From Planctomycetota bacterium (GTDB lineage Bacteria > Planctomycetota > UBA1135 > GCA-002686595): DNA of 44,446 nucleotides. The stretch is taken from contig JACRIN010000085.1 of the NCBI GenBank assembly GCA_016220085.1, positions 1-44,446 of the forward strand, in the 5' to 3' direction. Position numbers and translations under genes: made by a program. The notes beneath the pieces were generated by a model. It was not told the origin of the DNA, made no database searches, and worked only from the letters and a program-made list of their open reading frames with translations. This document shows, piece by piece, positions 1 through 7,914 of this stretch (positions within the stretch are counted from its first letter, which is position 1; the number at the start of each line of letters is the position of its first letter).

Positions 1-238
1 CGCGCTTCATCGGCGCCGCGAGCGCGAACGCGGCCGCGACCAGCGCGAGGCTCGCGCACCAGAGCCGCCAGTTCGAGAGTGTGCGCCGGCGCGAGCTCGG
101 CCGCGACGCCACGAGCTCGCGCCACAGCTCGACGGTGCCCGACGGCTCGTCCGGCGCGCGCACGATCCGCGCGAAGAGCCAGAGCGCGAGCGGCGCGAGC
201 GCGAGCCACGCGAAGCGCGGATGCTCGAACTCGATCAC
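1..238 (-). CDS. BatA-like N-terminal domain protein (partial, cut by window edge)
   Basis: Only the first 79 codons are inside the window, read on the minus strand from a GTG at 238. The GTG overlaps the TGA of the DUF58 gene in the 4-base string GTGA, so the two are translationally coupled. The peptide begins MIEFEHPRFAWLALAPLAL, then a short basic stretch, a soluble part (positions about 28-60) and a second hydrophobic stretch. This is the pattern of the BatA/aerotolerance-regulator N-terminal domain, where a first helix with Phe and Pro near the start is followed by a second membrane helix and usually a von Willebrand A domain. Genes of this type commonly follow DUF58 genes in MoxR-linked operons. 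The frame is open to the edge with no stop. The vWA part, if present, lies outside, so whether this is a BatA/BatB protein or a DUF4159-type relative cannot be settled. Confidence 0.7.
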   Translation of the reverse strand, partial: MIEFEHPRFAWLALAPLALWLFARIVRAPDEPSGTVELWRELVASRPSSRRRTLSNWRLWCASLALVAAAFALAAPMKR

Positions 239-1110
239 CACGCCCTCCGGAGGACCGCGAAAGCGGCGTCCTCGAACGGCGCGGTGCTCGCGGCGACCGC
301 GAACGACGCGCCGACGTTCGCGAGCTCGCCTTGACAACGCTCGAGCCGCGCTTCGAGGGCCGCGAGGTAGCGGGTGCGCGTCGCGGAGTCGACGTCGAGC
401 TCGACGCGCTCGCCGGATTCGGGCTCGAGCCAGCGCACCGCGCCGCGCGGATCGGGCGAGAGTTCGTCGGGCGCGAGGATCCACACCGCTCCGAGCGTGC
501 GCGCAGGTCCGCAGAGGCGCGCGACGCTCGCGGGCTCGAGATCGAGGCCGTCGCCGAGCGCCCAGAGCGCCGACACCCCCGGCACCTGCCGCAACAACGT
601 CGCGAGTCCGTCGCGACCGCGCGCCTCGAGGCTCTCGAGCCACAGGAAGAGCCCCGGCAAGTCCGCGAGCCTCGCGAACTCGAACGGCGACCCGCGGCGC
701 GACGACGCTTCGAGGCGCACGCGCGCGCCCGCGCGCACCCCGACGCACGCCAGCGCGGCGGCGAGCTCGCACGCGCGCTGCCACTTGCTCGGCGCGCCGA
801 GCGACATCGACGCGCTCGCGTCGAGCCACACGACCCAACGACCGCCGACTTCGGGCCGCGTCACGCGCACGAACGGCTGATCCAGACGCGCGAAGAGGCT
901 CCAATCGAGCCGGCGCAGATCCTCGCCCGCGCGGTACGGCCGATAGCCGACGAACTCCGCGCCGTCGCCCGCGCCGCGGCCGACGCGCGCACCCTCTCGA
1001 CGCTCGCGCGAACTCGCGACGCGCGCGACGAAGAGCTCCAGCCTGCGCGCGAAATCCGACTCGAAGCGCGCGCTCGCGGTGAAGTCGGGACGTCCGAGGC
1101 GCAGGGCCAT
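235..1110 (-). CDS. DUF58 family protein with von Willebrand A-like fold
   Basis: This 291-residue protein carries the DUF58 hallmark near residues 65-80: EFVGYRPYRAGEDLRRLDW, the (R/G)-x-Y-x-x-G-(D/E)-D-x-R-x-x-D-W signature. A metal-ion-dependent-adhesion-site-like DASAS follows (VVWLDASASMSLG). DUF58 proteins usually sit with MoxR AAA ATPases and BatA/BatB vWA proteins and are thought to help assemble or activate envelope complexes. The ATG at 1110 was chosen because homology starts soon after it; an upstream in-frame extension to 1191 is Arg-rich and unlike protein. It overlaps the next minus gene (BatA-like) by 4 bases. It is the first gene of this minus unit, and the neighbour to its right is divergent, so no MoxR gene lies directly upstream. 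That is somewhat unusual for the family. Confidence 0.85.
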   Translation of the reverse strand: MALRLGRPDFTASARFESDFARRLELFVARVASSRERREGARVGRGAGDGAEFVGYRPYRAGEDLRRLDWSLFARLDQPFVRVTRPEVGGRWVVWLDASASMSLGAPSKWQRACELAAALACVGVRAGARVRLEASSRRGSPFEFARLADLPGLFLWLESLEARGRDGLATLLRQVPGVSALWALGDGLDLEPASVARLCGPARTLGAVWILAPDELSPDPRGAVRWLEPESGERVELDVDSATRTRYLAALEARLERCQGELANVGASFAVAASTAPFEDAAFAVLRRAW

Positions 1111-1501
1111 GCTGCGAGGGAATGTACGGTGTCCGACGGGCCCGTACGAGTTCGGACGGCGCGCGCGCCTCGAACCGGCTCGTACCGGCACCGAGGGTCT
1201 CGCCGGTTCGATGCGGTTGCCGATCGATACCGGGTTCGTGCGAGGCAGGGTTGCTGCGGAGCCGAGCTCGTTCGATGCAGCGCCCGTTCGATGCCGAGCG
1301 CGTGCGTGCCGAGCTCGTTCGAGCCCTCGCTCGTCGATGGCCTCGATCGCCCGAGCCCGTGTCCGTTCGAGGTCCCGCCCTTCCGAAGTCTCCGTCGTCC
1401 GACGCCTCGTCCGTCGGACGGATCGGCCGTCCGACTTCGTGCCTACCCAACGTCGAACTCGCCGCGCGCCGGTACGATCCGACGACCAGGAGACGCCGCC
1501 G
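1111..1501. other. 391-bp divergent intergenic region with diverged GTTCGA repeats
   Basis: No gene is supported between the DUF58 gene (leftward) and the aminotransferase (rightward). The stretch is rich in TTCGA and GTTCGATGC strings. A 15-base direct repeat, GCCGAGCTCGTTCGA, occurs at 1261-1275 and 1308-1322, and GTTCGATGC recurs near 1206, 1269 and 1287. Promoters for both neighbours must lie here, but no convincing -35/-10 pair can be named in this composition. Confidence 0.5.
1413..1435. promoter_or_regulatory. Perfect 9-bp inverted repeat in leader of aminotransferase gene
   Basis: GTCGGACGG and CCGTCCGAC flank the 5-base loop ATCGG, ending 66 bases before the aminotransferase ATG. 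It could be an RNA hairpin in the leader or a protein operator. There is no U-tract, so it is not an obvious terminator. Stems this long are not rare at this GC content, so confidence is low. Confidence 0.3.
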
Positions 1502-3139
1502 ATGCACCAGCGACCGACCGCCGACGGGATCCAACGGACGTCCGAACTGCTCGTCCGCGCGCGGCGCGTGCTCGCGTACGGAGGCCTCGACGGCGTCGCG
1601 CAGCGGCCGCTCTATTGCGGCGACGACGACGTGTTCCCGCAGTTCAGCGCGTCCGCGCGCGGCTCTGAGCTCGTCGACACCGCAGGACGCAGTTACGTCG
1701 ACTGGCTGAATGGCTGGGGCACGGTGCTGCTCGGCTACCGTCACCCCGACGTCGAGCGCGCGATCGTCGAGCAGCTCGTCTGCGGTCCGACGGTCACGTT
1801 GATGCACGAGGTCGAGATCGATGTCGCCGAGCGGATCCGCGAGCTCTTCCCCTGCGCCGAGCGCGTCGCGTTCGGCAAGAACGGCTCCGACGCGCTGACG
1901 GCGGCGGTGCGGCTCGCGCGCGCGATCACCGGTCGCCGCGAGTTGCTGCAGTACGGCTTCCACGGCTTCCACGACTGGTACATGTGCTCACTGCCCGGCG
2001 TGCGGGGTCTGCCCGACGAATTGCGCGCGAACGTGCATCCGTTCCCCTACGCCGACCTCGATGCGCTCGCGCGCGAGCTCGAGAGCCGTTCCGGTCGCGT
2101 CGCCGCGATCGTGATGGAGCCCGTCCGCGAGATCCTGCCGCCGCCGGGCTACCTCGCGGGCGTTCGCGACCTCGCGCATGCCCACGGCGCGTTGCTCGTC
2201 TTCGACGAAGTCGTCACGGCGCTGCGCGTCGCGCGCGGCGGCGCGCAAGAGCTCTTCGGCGTCACGCCGGACCTCGCGTGTCTCGGCAAGGGGCTCGCCA
2301 ACGGGATGCCGATCTCCGCGATCGTCGGCAAGCGCGAGCTGATGAGCCACCTGCCCGCGGTCGGCTTCGGCATGACGTTCCGCGGCGAGACGCTGACGCT
2401 CGCGGCGGCCCGCGCGGTGCTGCGGTTCGTCACCGAACACGACGTGCCCGCGCACCTCGCGCGCGTCGGTGAGAAGCTGCGCGCCGGTTTCGCCGCGCTG
2501 TCGGACGCGAAGGGCGTGCATTGCCGCATGACCGGCCCGGCCGCGCGGATGACGATCGTCTTCCGGGATCCATCGCGGCTCTCGCCCGAGCAGCAGCGCA
2601 ACCTGCTGGTCGAGGAGTGCCTGAAGCGCGGCGTGTTGACCAACGGCAGCCTGCTCGCGTCGTGGGCGCACGACGACGCCGCGGTCGAACGCACGCTCGC
2701 CGCGTTCGACGGCGCGCTCGACGTGCTCGCGGCGGCGCAACGCGCAGGCCGGGTCGAGCTCGCCGCGTGCGCCCGCGGCTTCGTAGAGCACGTCGCGCTG
2801 GACGGCGACGCGTTGCTGATCGCGGGCTGGCTCCTGCTCGACGACGGCGCGCCGGATCGCGTGATCGCACGCGCACCGAACGGCGCCGAATCGGCCGCGG
2901 AGCTCGTCGCCCGCCCCGATGTCGCGGCGTTCTACCCGTCGATCGAACGCGCGACGAGCTGCGGCTTCGCGCTGCGACTCCCGTCGCGCGAGTTCGCGAC
3001 CGATCGGCGATTCGAGTTCACGTTGCGCGCGATGCGAGGCGAACGCGCGGCGTTCCGCTGTCGCGTCGTGCGCGCGGCCGAGGCTCTGCAGGACGCGCCG
3101 CCGCCCTATTCACTCGCGGACGGCGTCCTATTCCTTTGA
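1502..3139 (+). CDS. Class III aminotransferase (glutamate-1-semialdehyde aminomutase-like) with C-terminal accessory domain
   Basis: A 545-residue PLP enzyme. The N-terminal ~400 residues match class III (subgroup II) aminotransferases: GKNGSDALTAAVRLAR (125-140), FDEVVTALR with the PLP-contacting Asp235, and Lys263 in LGKGLANGMP as Schiff-base lysine. The closest well-known family is glutamate-1-semialdehyde 2,1-aminomutase, but such enzymes also aminate sugars or polyketide chains in surface-glycan clusters. Residues 427-545 are extra. They form a small domain containing AGWLLLDDG, then ARPDVAAFYP and a GF pair, and the same pattern recurs in the facing GT2-methyltransferase gene. The ATG at 1502 is preceded by AGGAG at 1488-1492 with 9-base spacing. 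Earlier in-frame starts give Arg-rich non-protein. The 3' end overlaps the convergent gene by 12 bp. The surface-glycan role is inferred from context. Confidence 0.85.
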   Translation: MHQRPTADGIQRTSELLVRARRVLAYGGLDGVAQRPLYCGDDDVFPQFSASARGSELVDTAGRSYVDWLNGWGTVLLGYRHPDVERAIVEQLVCGPTVTLMHEVEIDVAERIRELFPCAERVAFGKNGSDALTAAVRLARAITGRRELLQYGFHGFHDWYMCSLPGVRGLPDELRANVHPFPYADLDALARELESRSGRVAAIVMEPVREILPPPGYLAGVRDLAHAHGALLVFDEVVTALRVARGGAQELFGVTPDLACLGKGLANGMPISAIVGKRELMSHLPAVGFGMTFRGETLTLAAARAVLRFVTEHDVPAHLARVGEKLRAGFAALSDAKGVHCRMTGPAARMTIVFRDPSRLSPEQQRNLLVEECLKRGVLTNGSLLASWAHDDAAVERTLAAFDGALDVLAAAQRAGRVELAACARGFVEHVALDGDALLIAGWLLLDDGAPDRVIARAPNGAESAAELVARPDVAAFYPSIERATSCGFALRLPSREFATDRRFEFTLRAMRGERAAFRCRVVRAAEALQDAPPPYSLADGVLFL

Positions 3140-6100
3140 ACGGCGAGGGCCGCGTTTACGGAGCACCACCAGGTCCTGCAGCCCTTGCGCGCCGCGCGGC
3201 AAGTACTCCACGACCACGAATTCGCGGCTCCAGTGCGCGCGAGTCCACGCCTCGGTCTGGAATGTCGCGCGGTAGCGTCCGGTCGGCACGACACCGTCGA
3301 GGGCGTGATCGACGATCTCGTCGCAGATGCCGGCCTTCGCGAGCGCGTCGAGCACCTGGCCGAACCCGGCCAAACGTGCCGCGTCCGGGCCTTGCACCGT
3401 CGCGATCAAGAACCCGCCTTGCTCGAGGACGCGCGCAAGCTCGGTCAGCCACGCGGTCTGCTGCGCGCGCTCGAAATGCGTGAACACCGAGTACGCGAGC
3501 ACGAGATCGAACGAGCCCGCCTCGTACGCGAGCGGCGGCTCGAACGGACTGACGTCGAAGCGCGCGCCCCGGTGCTGCTCCCGCGCCCACGCGACCGCGT
3601 CGGCGTCGACGTCGCAGCACGTCACGCGCCACGTCGGCTGGACCGAGCGCAAGAAGCCGCTGACGCGCCCGCAGCCCGCGCCCCAGTCGAGCACGCTCGC
3701 GATCGCGCTCGGCGCGCGGTGCGGACGCAGCGCGTCGACGAACTCGGTCAGCGTTCGCAATCCGTCGAGGCGGAACGCGACCGGAGCGGCGGAGGCGGCG
3801 ACGCGCAGCATGCGCTCGGCCGGCGGATCGGCGAAGAGCTCGCGGAAGTCCGCGCGCCACGTGCACGGCATCGACGCGACCGGCTCGTTCGCGCGCAGTG
3901 CGATCGCCTCGACACGGCGCCAGGCGCTCGCCGGCGCGTCCTGGAGCGCACCGCGGCCGCGGAAGCCCGAGCGCAAGGCCGCGGGCGCGCCGGGGAAGCA
4001 CGCGGCTACGTCCGGACGCGCTTCCGTATCCGCCAGCGCGATCCGCCGGCCGTCGACGCGCAGCTCGACCGCGTCGACCGCGCCGTCCAGCGCGACCAGC
4101 CAGCCGGCGAACTCGAGCTCGCCGTCGCGGTCCGCGAGCGCCTCGAAGCAACCGCGACCCGGCGCGAGCCGCGAGGGTAGTGGCGCCAGCGCCGGGGACG
4201 CCGGGCGCATCGATCGAGCCGCACCGAACAACGAGGCGAGCTCGAAACGCTCGACCAGCGCCTGCTGGAGCTCCACGTACTCGCGCTCACCCTCGACGCA
4301 CCACAGAGGGTCGAGGAACAGCTCGAAGAGCTCCGCGTCGCCGCGCATGCGACCCGCTTGGACCTCGGCGCGACGCGCCATCCAATGGTTCCACTCGCCG
4401 AGCACCTCGTTGACCGCCGCGAGATCGGCGAACGCGAGCGGGTCGAGCTCGATCTTGCGCTTGCGCGAGAGCCAGCGCTTCCACGCGGGCTTCGGCGGCC
4501 GGCCTTCGATCGTGAGCTCGCTCGAACCGGCGCCGCGCGCCATCACCCACGTGCGCCGCGCGGCGAGAGCCAGCAGCGCCGGCAACAGCCGGTTGAGCGA
4601 CGCGTCGTCGTAGTTCTTGACCGCGCAGAGCAAGGCGTTGCGCACCTGCAGGCGCCGCACCGCGGCGGGTGGGAAGCGACGCGAAGTCGAGGAGCGCGCG
4701 TGGCGACAGAGCGCGCTCGGCACGTAGTGGACTTCGTGGCCGCGCAGCCACAGCCGCCAACCGAGATCGAGGTCGTCGTAGTACGCGAAGAACTCGGGAT
4801 CGAGCCCGCCGACGTCGCGCCACGCGCGCGCGTCGATCGCCATCGCGCCGCCGCACGCGAACAGCGTCTTGCGCGGGAACGTCGAGTCGGGGACGGCCTG
4901 CGCGCGCTCGCGCTCGCCGGGCGCAAATCCGATCGCGAAGCCCTGAAAGCTCGCGCCGCCGCCGAGGTACTCCGGCGTGCCGTCGGGCAAGAGCATCCGC
5001 GCGCCGGTCGCCGCGCATTCCCCGCGCGCGATCGGCGAGACCAGCTCGCGCAGCCACGTGCGCTCGACGACGACGTCGTTGTTCAGGAGCACGTAGACCT
5101 CCGCGTCCGCTGCGAACTCGACTCCGGCGGCGACCGCGCGCGTGAAGCCGAGGTTGGTCCCTTTCGCGAGCACGCGGACGCTCGGGTGCCGACGCGCGAG
5201 GAAGCGGACGGTGTCGTCGCGCGAGCCGTTGTCGACGACGCAGACCTGGATGCGGTCCGCGGGGTAGTCGCTCGCCGCGAGCGCGGCGAGGCAACGCTCG
5301 AGCAACGCACGAGCGTCGACGGTCGCGATCACGACGGCCACGCGCGGCAGGCGCGCGTCGTCGACGGGAGGCCCGGGCTCGACGCGGAGGCTCGCGAGCC
5401 GCGCGGAAGGCGTCGGCGCCGCGCTCGGTCGCTCCGCGCGCCGCACGAGCACGCGTCGCACGCGCACGAAGCCGCGGCGATCGGTCTTGCGGCCGGTCTC
5501 GATCCGCACGCGTCGCGGGCTCGCGCCGCTCGGCAACGCGAGCTCGATCACCTCGATCCGATCGGAACCCGCCGACAACAACGGTCCGAACTCGCCGATC
5601 GACAGGCCGTTGACGCGCACGCTGCCTTCGAGCGGGAGCGACGGCTCGATGCCGAGCAGCTCGAGATGGAGCTCGAGCTCCCACGCGCCCGTCGGCAGCG
5701 GACCGACCTCGAACTCGATCGCGGCGGGCGCGCGACCGAGCAGGACCGACTCGGCGCCCTGGGCGGTCACGGTCCCCTCGCCGACGTCGTATTCACGGCC
5801 CCAACGGTCGACGACGATCCGCGCGGCGGCGGTGGCGGCGAGCGTGCGGTAGCGGCTCTCCCACGTCCGCGCGTGGAAGTCGAGCTCGGCGCCGCGCGGT
5901 CGACCGATGCGCGTCGTCGAACCGGAAGCGGCGGCGCCCCACGCGAGCGAGACCGCGCCGAGCGCGAGCAGGTTCCAGCCCTCCGCGTCGGGCACGATCG
6001 CGGGCACCGCGCCGAACGCGGGGTTCGCGCGCAACCACGGATCGAGCTCCAGCGCTTCGAGCACGTGCAACACCTCGACGCCGCCTGCGTCGAGCCCCCG

Positions 6101-7189
6101 TGCGTCGAGCGCGACGACGCGGACGCGGTGACCGCGCGAGACGAGCTCAACCGCGAGCGCCGACGCGCCCGGACCGCTCGTCGGACCCGCGAGCAGCGCG
6201 AGCGAAAGCGCGGGCGAATCGAGCAACGCGGACGCCAGTCGCCGCGGCAGCGATCGCTGGCCTTCGAGCAGACCTTGGAAGTGCGCGCCGCGTTGGGACC
6301 GTGCGTGCGCGAACTCCGTGGTGACCTCGGCGTCCGAGAGCCCGAGCTTCTGGAGCTCGTCGAGATCGACCTCGAGCGCGAGCATCATCAGGCGTTGCGC
6401 GTCGTCCGTTCCCCGCGCGCTGAGTCGGCCGAAGCACTCCGAATGGAAACGCCCGTCGACCGCGGCGCGCCGGCGCAGGCGCTCCTCGCTCCACTCGTGC
6501 GAATGCAGGACACGCGCCTCGGTCTCGTAGCGCACCACGTAGCCCGCGTCGATCAACGCGCGGGCGAGCAGCATGTCCTCGCCGGCTAGCGTGATCGGAT
6601 ACGGATGCCGCTCCCACAACTCGCGTCGCACCGCGGATGCGGTGTCGCAGTACGCGTAGAGCGCGCGCAGCTCGTCCGGCCCCAGCGCGAGCCGCGTGCG
6701 ACGATCCGGGCGCTCGCGCACGCGCGGGACCTCCGCGTACGTCGGATCGTTGCGTGTCGCGATCCGCGCGAACGGCCGCGCGTCGGGGCGCGGCACGTTG
6801 CGGCAATACGCGGCTCCGACGCGCGGGTCGGCGAAGCACGCGCGCAACGAAGCCAGCCATGCGTCGCCGTCGGGGATCGCGTCGTCGGTCAGGAAGACCA
6901 AGAGCTCGCCGTGCGAGAGCGCCGCGAGGCGATTGCGCGCATCGCCGTGGTCGAACGTAGAGTCGCGAAGCGTGTGGACGGTCAACGGGACCGGAAAACG
7001 CGGCGCCCAGCGCTCGAAGATCGCGAGCGTCTCGTCGGTGCTGCCGCAGTCGAGCGCGTGGAAGTCCCAAGGGAAGTCGACCGCCTGCCGCGCGAGCGCG
7101 GCGAGCACTCGGTCGAGCAGTCCGGCCGCTTGGTAGGTCGGCATCAACACCGAGGCGCTCCTCGGGAGCGCGAGCGAAGCGCGGGTCAC
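3128..7189 (-). CDS. GT2-unknown-GT2-accessory-methyltransferase fusion protein
   Basis: A 1353-residue cytoplasmic multidomain protein. Residues 10-240 are a GT2 (GT-A) rhamnosyltransferase-like domain: LMPTYQAAG, DCGSTDET (48-55), HGDARN (81-86), TDDA (101-104). Residues 320-480 look like a degenerate Rossmann half, and 485-585 is probably a beta-sandwich; neither is recognised. A second GT2 occupies 615-835 with VVIATVDA, VVDNGSRDDT, LLNNDVVV (701-708) and DPEFFAYYDDLDLGWR. Residues 1014-1105 carry the AGW...ARPDVAACFP...GF domain also found at the end of the aminotransferase. Residues 1135-1345 are a class I SAM methyltransferase (VLDWGAGCGRVSGFL, then CCDVDADAV). The GTG at 7189 overlaps the upstream TGA as GTGA. 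An open frame continues upstream to 8590 but is only the shadow of two other genes. Likely role: building and methylating a surface glycan; the sugars are unknown. Confidence 0.85.
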   Translation of the reverse strand: MTRASLALPRSASVLMPTYQAAGLLDRVLAALARQAVDFPWDFHALDCGSTDETLAIFERWAPRFPVPLTVHTLRDSTFDHGDARNRLAALSHGELLVFLTDDAIPDGDAWLASLRACFADPRVGAAYCRNVPRPDARPFARIATRNDPTYAEVPRVRERPDRRTRLALGPDELRALYAYCDTASAVRRELWERHPYPITLAGEDMLLARALIDAGYVVRYETEARVLHSHEWSEERLRRRAAVDGRFHSECFGRLSARGTDDAQRLMMLALEVDLDELQKLGLSDAEVTTEFAHARSQRGAHFQGLLEGQRSLPRRLASALLDSPALSLALLAGPTSGPGASALAVELVSRGHRVRVVALDARGLDAGGVEVLHVLEALELDPWLRANPAFGAVPAIVPDAEGWNLLALGAVSLAWGAAASGSTTRIGRPRGAELDFHARTWESRYRTLAATAAARIVVDRWGREYDVGEGTVTAQGAESVLLGRAPAAIEFEVGPLPTGAWELELHLELLGIEPSLPLEGSVRVNGLSIGEFGPLLSAGSDRIEVIELALPSGASPRRVRIETGRKTDRRGFVRVRRVLVRRAERPSAAPTPSARLASLRVEPGPPVDDARLPRVAVVIATVDARALLERCLAALAASDYPADRIQVCVVDNGSRDDTVRFLARRHPSVRVLAKGTNLGFTRAVAAGVEFAADAEVYVLLNNDVVVERTWLRELVSPIARGECAATGARMLLPDGTPEYLGGGASFQGFAIGFAPGERERAQAVPDSTFPRKTLFACGGAMAIDARAWRDVGGLDPEFFAYYDDLDLGWRLWLRGHEVHYVPSALCRHARSSTSRRFPPAAVRRLQVRNALLCAVKNYDDASLNRLLPALLALAARRTWVMARGAGSSELTIEGRPPKPAWKRWLSRKRKIELDPLAFADLAAVNEVLGEWNHWMARRAEVQAGRMRGDAELFELFLDPLWCVEGEREYVELQQALVERFELASLFGAARSMRPASPALAPLPSRLAPGRGCFEALADRDGELEFAGWLVALDGAVDAVELRVDGRRIALADTEARPDVAACFPGAPAALRSGFRGRGALQDAPASAWRRVEAIALRANEPVASMPCTWRADFRELFADPPAERMLRVAASAAPVAFRLDGLRTLTEFVDALRPHRAPSAIASVLDWGAGCGRVSGFLRSVQPTWRVTCCDVDADAVAWAREQHRGARFDVSPFEPPLAYEAGSFDLVLAYSVFTHFERAQQTAWLTELARVLEQGGFLIATVQGPDAARLAGFGQVLDALAKAGICDEIVDHALDGVVPTGRYRATFQTEAWTRAHWSREFVVVEYLPRGAQGLQDLVVLRKRGPRRSKE

Positions 7190-7908
7190 GTTGAACGAGC
7201 TCCGTCCGCGCGCTCGGTCCGACCCGTCGACGCGGCGCGCACGTCGGCGAGCACGCGCGCGGTCCTGGGGCACGGCTCGCCGTCCTCGCCGAGCAGCGCC
7301 TCGAGCCGCGCGAGGTCCGCGCCGCCGTCGACGTCGAACACTTCGTCGATCAGCACGGTCGAGAGCCCGAGCTCTCTCGCGCGCTCCAGCGTCTGCGCGA
7401 GCGCGCGAGCCGTGCTCCATTCGATGCGGCGGAACACCTCCGGCCGCCGTTCGCGCAACGCGATCAGGTAGTAGCCGCCGTCCGAAGCCGGCCCGAGGAC
7501 GCAGTCGGCGCGCTCGAGCTCCCGGAAGGCGCGTTCGAGCAACCTGGGCTCGACGTGCGGCGTGTCCATGCCGATCAGGACCGCGCGCGTCGCGCCGCTC
7601 GCGAACACCGCGTCGAAGGCGCCCGAGAGGCGCGCGCCGAGATCGCCCTCGCCCTGGGGCACGAGCAGCGCGTCCGGCGCGAGTTCGCGGAAGTACGCCT
7701 CGGCCTCGCGCGGCGCGAAACAGACGACGCGCCGGACGCCCGCGACCCGCGCGCACGCGCGCAGCGTGTCGCGCACGAACGCATCCGCGAGCCGCGCGAC
7801 CGCGTCGGCGTCGAGGCCGCGCTCGCCGACGAGCCTCGTCTTCGCGAAGCCGCGCAAGGGTGCTTTCGCGATCACGATCAGCGCGGACGACTGCGTTTCG
7901 ACTTGCAT
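7186..7908 (-). CDS. TIGR04282/DUF2064 family nucleotidyl/glycosyltransferase A-like protein
   Basis: This 240-residue protein has the GT-A-like DUF2064 fold. It begins ALIVIAKAPLRGFAKTRL (residues 9-26, the family's KxPxxGxVKTRL nucleotide-binding motif), followed by GDLGARLSGAF, GMDTPH (the metal-binding S/G-x-D-x-P equivalent) and VLGPASDGGYYLIALR. TIGR04282 members are annotated as arsenosugar-type glycosyltransferases from their frequent arsenosugar clusters, but no arsenosugar gene is seen here. It lies 6 bp after the radical SAM gene and overlaps the GT2 fusion gene by 4 bp, so the three are probably one transcript. The ATG at 7908 gives the normal family length. The role in glycan assembly is inferred from neighbours; substrate unknown. 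Confidence 0.85.
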   Translation of the reverse strand: MQVETQSSALIVIAKAPLRGFAKTRLVGERGLDADAVARLADAFVRDTLRACARVAGVRRVVCFAPREAEAYFRELAPDALLVPQGEGDLGARLSGAFDAVFASGATRAVLIGMDTPHVEPRLLERAFRELERADCVLGPASDGGYYLIALRERRPEVFRRIEWSTARALAQTLERARELGLSTVLIDEVFDVDGGADLARLEALLGEDGEPCPRTARVLADVRAASTGRTERADGARST

Positions 7909-7914
7909 GCGAGG

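Noticed and set aside
4358..6589. 743-codon open frame antisense to the GT2 fusion gene
   Set aside because: Arg-rich, motif-free peptide. The opposite strand encodes intact glycosyltransferase motifs.
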